From assembly GCA_933228675.1 (NCBI GenBank), contig OW121744.1:25388642-25452641 (forward strand): a stretch of DNA of 64,000 nt, given 5' to 3'. This document shows positions 24,556 through 36,475 of this stretch, piece after piece. Every line of letters starts with the position of its first letter. Position 1 is the stretch's first letter. The DNA is from Stomorhina lunata (lineage: Eukaryota > Arthropoda > Insecta > Diptera > Rhiniidae). The notes under the pieces were generated by a model. It was given only the letters and a program-made list of their open reading frames with translations, did not search any database and had not been told where the DNA came from. The translations under genes and the position numbers were made by a program.

Positions 24556-24835
24556 ACACTTCATGAACCTTTAAGCAAATATTGTGTAACATACCTTAGG
24601 GATTTTCCAAATAATTTATTTTGCAACAACTTTTATAAAAGTTTGTTGGTAAAAATATTTAGTTTAAATAAATTTAGTTTTCTTTCAGGGAACTTTTGAC
24701 AAATTAGTTACAATGTAGTAAATCTTAAATGTTATATATTATTTAGATTATCCTAAAAGTATGCTATGCAAATGTTTCTGAAATATCTTACATTTGGAAC
24801 GATATCGAATGCGGCTATTTGGTATCTGACAAAAA
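24556..24835 (-). repeat. Dispersed repeat, GTAAGATATTTC family, inverted copy
   Basis: Reading the minus strand gives CCAAATGTAAGATATTTCAG, CATAGCATACTTTTAGGATA, ATCTAAATAATATATAACAT and TTACTACATTGTAAC, in the same order as 6246-6345 on the plus strand. Confidence 0.75.
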
Positions 24836-25215
24836 TATTACATACATATTCCTGTATGTACATTTGTATCTGTAATGAAATGTAACCTAAAATACGGAAT
24901 ACGATTGCAATGCTACCTATTCTTTCATTTCAAACTTTGCGTGAAATACTTGAATGAAATCCTAGAATGGAATCCTAGAAATATTTCTGAGCGTTACAAA
25001 TGCCATCACCAGACGTAGGAAGCAAATAACTCCAGAGGCCGAAGAATTTTTGTAATCTTCGCAAATACCACGATCATTAATGAAAATCGTGAAATGAGTA
25101 TTAAAATCATTCATTTGGAATTTGGATATTAGCAAAGTCGGTTGCTGACTTTTTAAAAAAAAAAAAAAAAAATACAAAAACAAAATTCACAAGAAACAAA
25201 ATTAAAATCCTCTTT
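24836..25215. other. Short unannotated stretch
   Basis: Contains an 18-A run near 25154. The 73-codon minus-strand frame (24962-25183) ends in poly-Phe from that run and has no recognised product. Confidence 0.45.
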
Positions 25216-27911
25216 ATAGCAATTTTTCTATACATTTTTTTTTTCTAAAGAAAAATTTTCGATAACAAATATTTAAAAAAAAATTTTGGTTTGAAAAAAT
25301 TTTGATAAAAAAATTTTCTATAGAAAAATATTTAATAACAAAATTTTCTATAAAAAATTTTTGATTTGAAATTTTTTAAATTTTATGTAGAAAAATTTTT
25401 GATAAAAAAATTTGCTAAAGAAAAATTTTCTATAGAAAATTTTTCTTTAAAAAATTTTTTTATCAAAAAATTTTTAATAAAAAATTATTGAAAAACTTTC
25501 TATAGAAAAGTTTTTCATAAAAAAAATTTTCTAAAGAAATATTTTCTAAAGAAAAATTTTCTATAGAAAAATTTTCGATAGAAATATTTTTGATAAAGAA
25601 ATTTTCAATAGAAAAATTTTCTTTATAAATATTTTTGAAAAAAAAATTCCATAGAAATTTTTGATAAAAAAATTTTTCTATAAAAAATTTTTCATCACAA
25701 ATTTTTGATAAAAACATTTTCTATAAAAAAAAAATTTCTAAACAAAAATTTACTATAAAAACATTTTTGATAAAAAAAATTTCTAAAGAAAAATTTTCCA
25801 TAGAAAATTTTTGCTAAAAACCTTTTTATAGAAAAATTTTTGATAAAAAATTTTCTACACAAAAATTTTTATTAAAAAAATTTTCTATAGAAAAATGTTT
25901 GACAAAAAAATTCTTAAAAGAAAAATTTTCGATAACAAATTTTCTAAAAAAATTTTCGTTCGAAAAAATTTTGATAAAAAAATGTTTTGTAGAAAAATTT
26001 TTGATAAGAAAATTTTCTATAGAAAAATTTTTAATTTGAAATTTTTATAATAAATTTTCTACAGAATTTTTTTTTCCAAAAATTTTCTATAGAAAATATT
26101 TTATCAAAAATTTGTGTTTTAAAAATTTCTATACAAAAAATTTTGATAAAAAATTTTATATAGAAATGTTTTTGATAAAAAAATTTCTAAATAAAAATTT
26201 TCGATAGAAATACTTTTGACAAAAAATATTCAATAGAAAACTTTTCTTTACAAAAATATTTTATAGAGATTATTGATTAAACAAATTTTCTAAAGAAAAA
26301 TTTTTGATAAAAAATTTTTATCAAAAATTTTTCTTTAGAAAATTATTTAACAAAAATTTTCTATATAAAATTTTTCATCAAAAATTTGTGATAAAAACAT
26401 TTTCTATAGAAAAAATTTTAATATAAAAATTAGAAAATTTTACTATAGAAAAATTTTTGATAAAAAAATTTCTAAAGAAAATTTTCTATAGCAAAATTTT
26501 TGATAAAAAAATTTTTGATATAAAAATGTTCTATACAAAAATTTTTATTGAAAAAATTTTCTATACAAAAATTTTTGACAAAAAAATGTTTAAAAGAAAA
26601 ATTTTCGATAAAAAATTTTCTATAGAAAAATTTTTGATAAAAAATTTTCTACAGAAAAATTTTTGATAAAAAATTTTTGATAAAAAATTTTCTATATAAA
26701 AATTTCTTATAAAAAATTTTCTATATAAAAATTTCTTATAAAAAAGAATAGAAAAAAATAGAAAAATATAAAAAAAAAATTTCTATAGAAAATTTTTGAT
26801 AAAAAACTTTTTTATACAAAAATTTTTGATAAAAAAATTTCTAAAAAAATTAATAAAAAAATTTTTAATATACAAATTTTCAATAGAAAAAATTCTGATA
26901 AAAAAATTTTTTATAGAAAAATTTTTGATAAAAAAATCTTCAATAGAAAAATTTTTTATATAAAAATTTTTTTTTAACAAAAATTTTGTGATAAAAAATT
27001 CCATAGAAATTTTTAATAAAAAAATTTTTCTATATAAAATTTTTCATCAAAAATTTTAGATAAAAACATTTTCATTTTTTGATATACAAAAATTTTTTTT
27101 TGCTAAAAAAACTTGTTTAAAGACAATTTTTTTAAAAAAAAACTTTTAATATAAAAATTCGCTATAATAAAATTTTTGATAAAAAAATTTTCTATAGAAA
27201 AATTTTTGATAAAGAAATTTTCAAAAGAAATATTTTCAATAGAAAAATTTTTGTTATAAAAATTTTTGCTAAAAAATGTTTGATAGAAAATAAAAAAAAT
27301 TTGATTTTTTATAAAGAAATTTTTGATTCAAAAATGTTTATCGAAAATTTTTTAATCAAAAATGTTTGGTAAAGTATTTTTTCAAAATTTTTGATAAATA
27401 GATTTTCTATAGAAAAATAATCTATACAAAAATTGTTGGTAAACAATTTTTTTTATAGAAAAATTTTTGACAAAATTTTTCGAAAGATAAATTTTTGATA
27501 AAAAATTTTTCTATTGAGAACTTTTTAATAGAAATTTTTTTGATAAAAAATTTTTCGATAGAAACATTTTTGGTGAAAAAATTTTCGATAGAAAAATTTT
27601 GGATAAAAAAATTTTCGATAGAAAAATTTTTGATAAAAAAATTTTCTATAGAAAAATTTTTGATAAAAGTTTTCGATAGAGAAATTTTTTTATAAAAAAA
27701 ATCTATAGAAAAATTTTTGATAAAAAAATTTTCAAAAGAAAAATTTTTGATAAAAAAAATTTAAAAAAAAAAAATTTTTGATAAAAAAATTTTCAAAAGA
27801 AAAATTTTCTATTTTTTTTGCTAAAAAAATGTTTGATAGAAAATAAAAAATTTTCGATAGAAAAATTTTTGATAAAGAAATTTTTGATTTAAAAATTTTT
27901 ATCGAAAATTT
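25216..27911. repeat. Diverged CTATAG satellite, TTTTTGATAAAA linker
   Basis: Continuous monomers AAATTTTCTATAGAAAAA joined by TTTTTGATAAAAA. Single-base variants are very frequent (CTAAAG, CGATAG, CAATAG, CTATAC) and no homogeneous block remains, so it looks old or poorly homogenised. Frames of 60-85 codons on both strands are repeat artefacts. Confidence 0.9.
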
Positions 27912-28257
27912 GAATGTGGGAAGTGAAGGTAGATGAAAACTGAAAAATGTTTGTTTTTGTTCAGTCGATAATCTACGCTTTTACTTATGGTTTATGAACA
28001 TAATTCTGAAAAGTTTTGTTTGTAAATTTAGTAATAATGCGAGGTTTTCGATCTGTCTGAATTGGGGATAATCCTCCTGAAGAGATGGCTTAACCAACTA
28101 TCGAAACGCGTCGAGGAATTTGGTTTCTCCGCAAAAATTTTTATCAACAAATTGGTCTGTTACATTAATAAATAAATGTAACAGATTTGGGATCAAATGC
28201 GAATACTCTTCTTTTTGAATAATATTTACATCCCGACTATTTTGTTATTTTTTAAAA
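27912..28257 (+). mobile_element. Hammerhead-carrying element, copy lacking its left inverted repeat
   Basis: From GGTAGATGAAAACTGAAAAA to TCCCGACTATTTTGTTATTT it is collinear with 40818-41156. The left ~88-bp arm is missing, and satellite plus GAATGTGGGAAGTGAAG takes its place. The right arm is present (AATTGGTCTGTTACATTAAT ... GCGAATACTCTTCTTTTT, ending about 28216). Similarity continues about 40 bp past the arm, through AATAATATTTACATCCCGAC. So either the true end lies further right, or element and flank were duplicated together. No reading frame; probably a non-autonomous element. Confidence 0.8.
28064..28130 (+). ncRNA. Type I hammerhead ribozyme, copy 1
   Basis: All conserved core positions are present: CTGAAGA (28077-28083; C3-U4-G5-A6-N7-G8-A9) and GAA-A (28103-28106; G12-A13-A14-A15.1). 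The predicted cleavage site follows C at 28112. Stem I pairs TCCTC (28072-28076) with GAGGA (28113-28117). Beyond an internal loop, outer stem I pairs GGGGA (28064-28068) with TCTCC (28126-28130). Stem II is GATGG/CTATC (28084-28088 with 28098-28102) closing loop CTTAACCAA. Stem III is the minimal self-complementary ACGCGT (28106-28111). Tiny stem III and open stem I are typical of hammerheads in animal Penelope-like elements, which can act as dimers. Activity is untested. Confidence 0.82.
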
Positions 28258-28692
28258 AAAATTTTTTAATCAAAAATTTTTGATATAGAAAGTATTTTAT
28301 CAAAATTTTTGACAAATAGATTTTCTATAGAACAATAGTCTATCGAAAAATGTTTGATAAACAATTTTCTATTGAAAAATTTTCGATATATAAATTTTTG
28401 ATAAATAATTTTTCTATAGAGAAATTTTTAATAGAAATTTTTTCTATAGAGAAATTTTTAATAGAAATTATTTTGATAAAAAAATTTTCGATAGAAAAAT
28501 TTTTGTTAAAAAAATTTTTGATAGATAAATTTTTGATGAAAAAATTTTCGATAGAAAAACTTTGGATAAAAAAATTTTCTGTAGAAAAATTTTTGAGAAA
28601 AATTTTCTATACAGAAATTTTTAATAAAAAAAAAAATCTGGAGAAAAATTTTTGATAAAAAAATTTTCTATAGAAAAATTTTTGATAAAAAA
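28258..28692. repeat. Diverged CTATAG satellite resuming after the ribozyme element
   Basis: Same TTTTTGATAAAA-linked monomers as 25216-27911. The ribozyme-bearing copy is therefore embedded within one array. Confidence 0.88.
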
Positions 28693-30247
28693 AATGTTTA
28701 ATGAATAAATACAACTTTTTTCACCTTTCAAACAAAATCTTGTTTCCACTTCCATAACATTTTTGGATATGGTTGTATAGAAAAACATAATTTTCTTGTA
28801 GGGCAAGGTCAGTAGTCTTAAGTGGCCCTACTGTATCCAAGTGTTTACAACATAAAACCAATAAATTGTAATGACTTAAAGCAATATATTGGAAAATTAG
28901 TGTAGAAAATTACAGTTCTAACACTAATGGGTCTAAAATTAATAACTCTTTGTCAATGACCGCTGGTTAAGGCGTTGTCAACATCACTCCGGAGTTAATA
29001 ACACCTATTTTACCTATGTCGCTACAGGTTATAATTAAAGTTCGAACAATATGGAAAATATTAAAAGTTTATGTGATTTATTAGTAATTCGAAAGCTTCA
29101 AAACAACTTCAAAACAAAATTGTACTAAACCCTGTCTTAATATTAACCTTGAAAAGAAAACTCTTAAAGTAATTATTTATTTATTAAACCCAGAATAAGT
29201 AATTAATGAAAATGTAGGCTAACTAATCGATTTATTAAATCAACTACACAAGTATCCGGCCAACTCTGGCTATAGCTAAAACTAAATGATTATTGACACG
29301 CTCGAGCAAAACTTTCACTTTTTCTTTGATGTCTAATAGTTTTCTTCTGTTGACCGCAATTTAATATGAAAAATTATTATATAATTTCAACATTATTGCA
29401 AAGTCCATGAAATAATAGTATCTAATCAAAAATAAAATAAATTATTTAGCAATTAGTTAAATCAATTATATCCATCGCATATTCAACAATTGCGCAATTA
29501 AGTGCAAAGAAGAAGAAAATAAGTAGAAAACGTTTTCTATTAGTTCAGTTAATTTTCTGCTTCAGCAGAAAACTAAATGGAAAGTAGGAAAAACAAGTGA
29601 AGACCATTAAAGGTCATTACATTTTGATGTTTACGTCATTTCTTCGACAGTTAGTTATCATCATAAGGGTCCTCTTCTAGTCATGGTTATTATCATGGTT
29701 TTATTATTTTGTTATCTGTAGTTTTTTTGGGAAAGGGGAAAGGACTATGACTTATTTCATTTGAAGTGGCGTTAGGACATTTACAGTTTTGAATGAAGAG
29801 AAGGATATCATCACACTTAAGTATACCGATAGACCAGAATCACTTTTTGAGCCCTACTGTAATGATGTAGAAATTTTTTATAATCGGTCCATATTTTCAT
29901 TAAGCCTTCCTTCGTTATTTAAAAAAAAATAAAAAGGGGAAAAATCGGTAACGTTATATCTCCAAAAAGAATAGGTATAGAAACAGAATTTAAATTACTT
30001 TTTAAACAGCTATAAAAATTAGCGGACAGGTGTTTGGTACTTTATTGAAACCAAGTACATAAGGGGGTAAAAAGGGTGAAAATTTCTTATCTTTTAAACC
30101 AATGAATACACTCAGAATATTATGTAAGTTAAATTAACTTAAAATGTAATTTGAAATGAATGAATATTCATTTAAAAACCGGTCAACTGATTTTTCATTC
30201 AAATTCAATAAATTTTTCATTTAAATTTAACTGACAAATATTTAAAC
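28693..30247. other. Single-copy-looking DNA, no gene recognised
   Basis: Balanced enough to be unique sequence. It contains a degraded mini-me-like scrap near 29815-29900 (GTATACCGATAGACCAGAAT ... TAATCGGTCCATATTTTCAT). No open frame with a recognisable domain. Host regulatory or intronic sequence is possible but not demonstrable. Confidence 0.45.
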
Positions 30248-30483
30248 TACCCAGTAAAACTTTTCATTACCAAATAATGAGTTAAACAGTTAATCTATTG
30301 AACACGAACTACTTACTCATTCGTTGTTTAAGTCATTACATTAACATGGGGATGTCATTGGAGGCAAGTACTTACCAATTGCAGAAAAGTAATGACTTGG
30401 GTAAGCAATTTGAAAGCAACAACTTTTTTGTTGTTGTTTTATTAAAAACATATATTTTTAAACGAAATACAAAATTTTTTTTA

Positions 30484-30555
30484 TGATCCCATGGGGGCTC
30501 GAACCCAGACCCTCCGACTGCTAGGCAGAGACTCTTCCACTGAGCTACTTCATAT
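30484..30555 (-). pseudogene. tRNA-like sequence (degenerate tRNA or SINE head)
   Basis: On the minus strand it carries a canonical A box, TAGCTCAGTGG (complement of 30537-30547), and B box, GGTTCGAGCCC (complement of 30495-30505). D-arm GCTC/GAGT pairs, and an anticodon-like loop CTAGCAG would read AGC. The acceptor stem does not pair (TATGAAG against TGGGATC) and the outer T-stem pairs are broken. The 3' side runs into A-rich sequence, so it is not a functional tRNA. A retropseudogene, SINE head or internal pol III promoter are all possible. Confidence 0.6.
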
Positions 30556-31343
30556 GTTGAAAACTTGGCAGCTTATAATTAATATAAACAATTTTTATTT
30601 TTAGATCCAAAATCATGTGAAAATAACTTTGTTTTTCCCTGCTTTTTTTGCTTTGTTGTAATTTTTGGAAAAATATTTTTATACGATTTTTTGTTATTAT
30701 TTTAAAACTTTTTTAAAATTATTTAAAAACTTAAACAATTTAAATCTTCTTTTTTGTATAAGTTTTTACATAAGATTGACTCTTACTTACTTAAATGTTA
30801 CAACCTGTTAAGGTGAAAGTCCGAGCATATTTTAGAATTACATGGATTTCGATCTTGTGCGAATATTCTCCAATTTTATAGGCTAAGCTTTGGTCTTTCT
30901 ATCGAAGTTTCGGACATCCTCCTCTAATATTAGGTAGTGGGACATTTCAATTCTAATTTTATCCTCTTCATTGTATTTTTTTCAAGAGAGGGTTACTAGC
31001 CCGTAATCCTAACCCATTTTTATCGATCTTATGGGACAACTCTCGGAACATGTTAACTCACAATATTAATGGGTGTTAAACTAGCTCCCCGAGTGATACC
31101 ATGAGGAGGTGTGTGTCCACAGTTGAGATGATGGATGACCCAGATAAGTTGGGCTTACCAAGTTAAGACCAATTAGAATCGTGTTTGGTATTCAACATCC
31201 CCTACATAATCAAAATTGACTCATGATGGTATTTTTTCATTAACGTGAGTTAGTTTTACAAATTTTTTTTACAGAAGATAATATTTAAGTTCTTAAAATT
31301 CAAAAATCATTTAAAAAGACTCTTTTAATAAAAACAAAAACTC

Positions 31344-31382
31344 AAAAAAAATTGTTGCCCTTGGTGGGATTTGAACCGGGGC
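31344..31382 (-). pseudogene. tRNA 3'-half-like fragment followed by T run
   Basis: The minus strand reads CCCCGGTTCAAATCCCACC, a T-arm with B box GGTTCAAATCC (complement of 31367-31377). It continues AAGGGCAACAA and then eight T (complement of 31344-31351), the layout of a tRNA 3' end with a pol III terminator. No A box or anticodon arm is visible upstream, so only a fragment remains. Confidence 0.45.
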
Positions 31383-31600
31383 AATTCAGTTTAAATTACC
31401 ATCTTAATTACAAATAAGTACTTCTGTAATAACTTATTATTTATTCGGATGGTATGTTGTAGTCGTTACAAGGTAACCAGTTATCAGAGTACTTGCCATT
31501 ACCAAAGTTTTGCTGGGTATATTTTCAGTTTTAAAAACGGAATATTCAGTTGTTTTCAAAAAATTATTGACAAAAATTTAAACTACATTTTTAGTATAAA

Positions 31601-34282
31601 ACAAGTAAGAGTGTTATATTCGGCTGTGCCGAATCTTATATACCCACCATCAAGTTGTGTTAAATTTAAAAACATATCTCATATATCTACAAGGGTGCAG
31701 CTAATTCAAAATCTGCACCAAAACTGGAAAAATCGCTAAGCTATTTGGTATTGTTGGTAAAACCTTTGGACTAAATTAGGTTTCCGTAGCTTTATAGTTC
31801 AACATTCAAAAATATTTTAGTGGTTTCCCCAGTATTTACTTTGATCAAAATTCGGTCTCATAACCAGGTATAGTTTTACATTAATAAGTTATTAAATACT
31901 TTTCGTTGTGATTAATATGTAGTTAGGCTAAACACGTTAATAGTAATACGACACGTCCATATATTTCGTTATGAGTTCCTAATGCATTCATCATATATAA
32001 AGTCTGGGCTGAACATTGATTGATGCCTATATAATTTCATAGGTGCAATCTTAATATAATGAATGTACCTCCAAATCTTTTTGATTGTAGATATAAAAAG
32101 GGGATGTTATATATATAAGAATTATAGCCAAATGTTGACCGATTATAACAAAATTTTACACACTGGCTGGTATATATAGAGAGCTTATTCTTGCAAAATT
32201 TAGTGACCATAGCTATCATAGTTTCTAATTTAATAGCTTTTAACTGGCCTTTGCTAAAATTTTTGGTTTCCGTGAGTGTTTTTCACATGAAAGCTAAAGT
32301 CAAATATGGACTGATTCCTATAATATTTGATAAACTGATCAAAAATTGCATAAAACTTCCCTATTTTAAATTTAATCGTCATAGCTATTACAATTGTATT
32401 CAATTTATCAGCATTAATGTGTTTCCCGGGGCGGGGTTATATGGGAGCTCTAACTAAATTTAAACCGATTTTGTCCATTTTCAACACACATCTTTTTCAA
32501 GATATCCAAAATACTTTTGTAAAATTTTGTCCCTCTAGCTCTTTTCGTTAAGGCGCTATCGTGCTTTTATCTGACGAACAGACGGACATAAACAACCTTT
32601 TCTTTATGTATTTTTGTGTTTCCATAAGTTTTTTATATGGGAGCTATGGTCAAATGGTGACCGATTGTGACGAATTTTTGCACACTGGCTGGCATTGACA
32701 TAAGACTTCCTTGTGCTTAATTTAGTCTTACTAGCTCTTGTAGTTAAGGAGCTATCACGATTTTATCTGACGGACAGACGGACATAAATCCCCTTTTCTT
32801 TTTGAATTTTGGTGTTTTCGTAAGTTTTTTATATGGGAGCTAGGTCAAATAGTGACCGATTGTGACAAAATTTTGCACACTGGCTGGCATTGATATAAGA
32901 CTTTCTTGTGCCAAATTTAGTGGTTATATCTGTTATACTTTTAGATTTATTGGCATTTAAGTGTATTTTGGGTGAAATTTAGCCTGTTTTCGTAAGTTTT
33001 TTGTATGGGAGCTATGTAGCAAAATTTTACACACTGGCTGGTGTATATATAGAGCTTATTATTTAGTGGCCATAGCTATCATAGTTTCTAATTTAATAGC
33101 TTTTAACTGGCGTTTGTGGCATTTTAGTGGTTTCCGGGAGCGATTTTTATATGAAAGCTATGGTCAGAAATGGACCGATTCCTACAAAATTTGACATACT
33201 GACTGAAAGTTGCATAAAACTTCTCTATTCTAAATTTAGTAGTAATAGATTTTAAAATTTTATTCAATTTATCAGCATAAATGTGATTCCAGGGGCATTA
33301 TTATATGGGAGCTCTTACTAAATGTGAACCGATTTTGCCCATTTTCAGCACACAATTTCTATAACATATCGAAAATACTTTTGCTAGATTTTGTCTCTCT
33401 AGCTCTTGTAGTTAAGGAACTATCGTGCTTTTCTCTGACGGAAAGACGGACATAAACCCCCTTTTCTTTTTGTATTTTTGTGTTTCCGTAAGTTTTTTAT
33501 ATGGGAGCTATGGTTAAATAGTAACCGAGTGTAACAAAATTTTGCACACTGGCTGGCATTCACATCAGACTTTCTTTTGTAAAATTTTGTTGTTGTAACA
33601 CTTTTCGTTAAGGCGCTATCGCGCTTTTATCTGACGGACAGACGGACATAAACCCCCTTTTCTGTTTGTATTTTTGTGTTTCCATAAGTTTTTTATATGG
33701 GAGCTATGGTCAAATGGTGACCGATTGTGACAAAATTTTGCACACTAATACTAAATTTAGTGATTGTATATGTTATAGTTTTAGATTTATTGGCATTTAA
33801 GTGTATTTTAGGTGAAATTTTGGCTGTTTCCGTAAGTTTTTTATATGGGAGCTATGACTAAATATGAACCGATTTTGATGAAATTTTATATGCTGTCTAG
33901 GGCTTATGCAAGACTTTTATATACCAAATTTTATCATCATAGCTACTATAGTTTGTTATTTATTAGCAAATAAGCGGTTAGCGTAGGCGAGGTTATACGG
34001 GAGCTATGGTCAAATGTTAACCGATTTTGCCCAATTTCAATACCAAAATTTTCTCATAGATGAAGAATGTTTTTACTAAGTTTCAGTGATCTAGCTCCTT
34101 TCGTTTAGGCGTTATCGTGATTTCAACAGACAGACAGACATATGGACATAGCTCAATCGTCTTAGAATTTCATAAGGATTCAGAATATACATATATCGTT
34201 TTTGATTTTTGAGCCAATATTAAGGAAATTACAAACGGAATGACAATTTTAATATACCCCCCATTCTTTTTGATGTAGGGTA
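31601..34282 (-). mobile_element. mini-me/DINE-1-like element, 2.7 kb, reverse orientation
   Basis: Left edge ACAAGTAAGAGTGTTATATT is followed by the hairpin ATTCGGC-TGT-GCCGAAT and ATACCCACCATCAA. Right edge is CCCCCCATTCTTTTTGATG. Both are reverse complements of the ends of 45400-49592. The conserved core and short GACA tract lie near 34126-34200 (CATAGCTCAATCGTCTTAGA). The body consists of ~150-200-bp sub-repeats marked TTTTATATGGGAGCTATGGT, GACCGATTGTGAC, TTGCACACTGGCTGGCAT and CTGACGGACAGACGGACATA, repeated from about 32400 to 33900. No protein is encoded. Frames at 32037-32457 are shadows. Confidence 0.8.
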
Positions 34283-34944
34283 TAAAAAGTGGCATAAACC
34301 AACTCTGTTAACATCCAAGTTCTAACTAAATGATTTGAATACTCATTTAGTAATGATCGTAGTATTTACGAAAATTACATAAAACTCATCGGCTTCTGGT
34401 ATTATGAGCTGCCTATTCCTGCTTATAATACCATTTCCACCTATTGTAATGAATAACTTGATAATGAATAACCATGGCCCCATGTAGGTGAACTTGGTTT
34501 GAAGAAAGCAATTGTAGAAAAACTGTAATATGTTTCGATTCAGAATAGGGTGTCAGAAACTGGCTTGATTAATTTGTTTTACCTCAAAACCGGTGCAGTA
34601 ATTTTGGGACAGAATCTATATACCACCAGAAAGATAAGACTGGAAACTTTTGGACACCCCTGTTTTAGATATAAGATCAACTCATTTTGTTTTTAAAAAT
34701 TTCTAGTCAAAATATCTAGATGATGATACAATTTAGCATAGATATTCGATAAACCCTTTTAGAGTGTGTATTGAACTTGTCTGACTAATAAATTCTCAAC
34801 TATTTTATATTTTCGTTTCGTATATTTTTGTATTCCATCATTTGTTGTTTTATTGTATGTAACTTGTTTGTGTATTGGTATTTGAATCCTAATAAAAATG
34901 TTTATATGTATACAATAATTACACATGTAAAGAATACTAATGTC
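34283..34944. other. Unannotated DNA
   Basis: No recognised gene or repeat. Frames on opposite strands at 34759-35085 overlap each other and the next element's left end, and show no domain. Confidence 0.45.
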
Positions 34945-35496
34945 CCAGTAAGAAAAAAGGTTTATTCTCAAATTGAGGATGATTTGAAAATAAATCTTTT
35001 TTTCAAAGGCCAAACGTTTGATACTGATTTAAGAATAATAGCGTTCTTAACAAAAAGGGGACTTTATTCTCAAATTGAGAAATGACTTTATTCTCAAATC
35101 ATTATCAAACCTCATTCTCAAAGGTTTTTCAAACGTGGATGTCATCTACATGTGGAACATAAATAAAATGGCGTTGTATTTTTGATATTTTTGAGATTGT
35201 TTATTAGTTTAGTTTGAAAAAACATTGAAATATGGTTTGATATCAAATTTATATAACACAATTTTTCAAATAATTCTCAAAACATCTCAAGGTTTGATAA
35301 TGATTTGAGAATAACCCTTATTCTCAATTTGAGAAATTATCATTTTTCAAACGTTTATTCTCAAATGAACGCTCATTTGAAAATGAATGTAAATCTTAAA
35401 CATCTGTCCAGGTTTGAAAAAAGTTTGAAAAAAAAAACGTTTGATATCAAATGTAAAAATCATCATATTTCAAACCTTTGACACTGTTCTTACTGG
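34945..35496. mobile_element. Small TIR element with subterminal TTCTCAAATTGAGAA palindromes
   Basis: Bounded by CCAGTAAGAA (34945) and inverted TTCTTACTGG (35487-35496), 552 bp in all. The interior is filled with TTATTCTCAAATTGAGAA, TTTGATATCAAA and CAAACGTTT-type motifs on both strands, denser than chance, resembling subterminal transposase-binding repeats of MITEs. No clear target duplication beside the ends and no reading frame. Class unknown. Confidence 0.6.
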
Positions 35497-35499
35497 AGT

Positions 35500-36475
35500 A
35501 TATCAAATATAAATCTTCTATCTTTTTCTTTTACTTTCTATCTTCTTCCTCTAAATCTATAAAAAAAATTTCCGCATCTGTTTATCTGTTTGTATGTTGT
35601 TTGTTGGGAAGGATCTCCGAAACTAGAGGACAGATTTTTCAAAAATTTTTACAGTGTAGTATGGTATGGCCGGTGGTTACTATAGGCTAAAATTTTTTTC
35701 GAAATCTCAAGTGGGCGTGACCCCTCCCATATAACTCATATATTAAAAATGACAAATATAGGAGACCGAGAGGCCCGGTTTTACTGAAATTTTGACAGTT
35801 AATTAAGGTGTGACCGATGGATAAAATAGGCCATATTTTTTTTGAAATCTCAAATGGGCGTGAGCCCTACCATAAAAGACAGATTTTAAAAACTACAAAT
35901 ATGGATGATCAAACCGACCGATTTTTCCGAAATTTAGACAGTGGAGTAAGGTGGTTAAAATAGCTTAGTTTTTTTTTCTGAAATCTCAAGTGGGCGTGAC
36001 CCCTCCCATATAAGTGAAATATTGAAAATGACAAATATGGATGACCTAGCGGACCGATTTTTCTGAAATTTTGACAGTATGGTAAGGTGTGATCGGTGGT
36101 TAAAATAGGCTAGGTTTTATTTGAAATCTCAAGTGGGCGTAACCCCTCCCATATAACTCATATATTAAAACTTACAAATATAGATGACCGATAGGCCCGA
36201 TTTTTCTGAAATTTTGACAGTATGGCAAGGTGTGACCGGTGGTTAAAACATTCAAGGGTTTTTTCAGAAATTTCAAGTATCATATAACTCATATATTAAA
36301 AACGACAAATATAGGAGACCGAGAGGTCCGATTTTTCTGAAAGTATGGTAAGGTGTGACCGGTGGTTAAAATAGGCTAGGTTTTTTTTTTTTTTTGAAAT
36401 TTTAATTGGGCGTGACTCCACCGCGTGATCCCTCCCATATAAGTAAAATACGCCGGGTAAAATCAGCTAGTTCTT
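35500..36475 (+). mobile_element. Helitron-like repeat with ~141-bp tandem units
   Basis: The body is five to six tandem units of about 141-146 bp. Landmarks are AATCTCAAGTGGGCGTGACC / CCTCCCATATAACTCATAT (starts near 35708, 35850, 35989, 36130, 36405), GACCGATTTTTCTGAAATTT and AAGGTGTGACCGGTGGTTAA. It ends ACGCCGGGTAAAATCAGCTA-GT. The CTAG-T end after a GC-rich segment, and an opening of the 'CATCTGTTTATCTGTTTGTA' type, resemble widespread insect Helitron-derived repeats. That class is recalled from general pattern knowledge and was not searched. The 70-codon frame at 35478-35690 is not a gene. Confidence 0.6.

Larger units (their letters stand above)
30248..31519. mobile_element. 1.27-kb TIR element carrying two tRNA-like modules
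   Basis: Ends are 16-bp terminal inverted repeats with one mismatch: TACCCAGTAAAACTTT (30248-30263) and the reverse complement of TACCCAGCAAAACTTT (31504-31519). If the outer TA is the target duplication, TIRs start CCCAG, compatible with Tc1/mariner-like insertion; otherwise the class is unknown. No transposase frame. The interior holds two minus-strand tRNA-like sequences near 30495-30547 and 31344-31377, and ~400 bp of unrecognised, relatively GC-balanced sequence (30790-31200). Confidence 0.68.

Noticed and set aside
30484..30555. Functional tRNA-Ala (AGC) on the minus strand
   Set aside because: The A and B boxes are good, but the acceptor stem does not pair and the T-stem is broken. 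Kept only as a tRNA-like pseudogene or SINE head.
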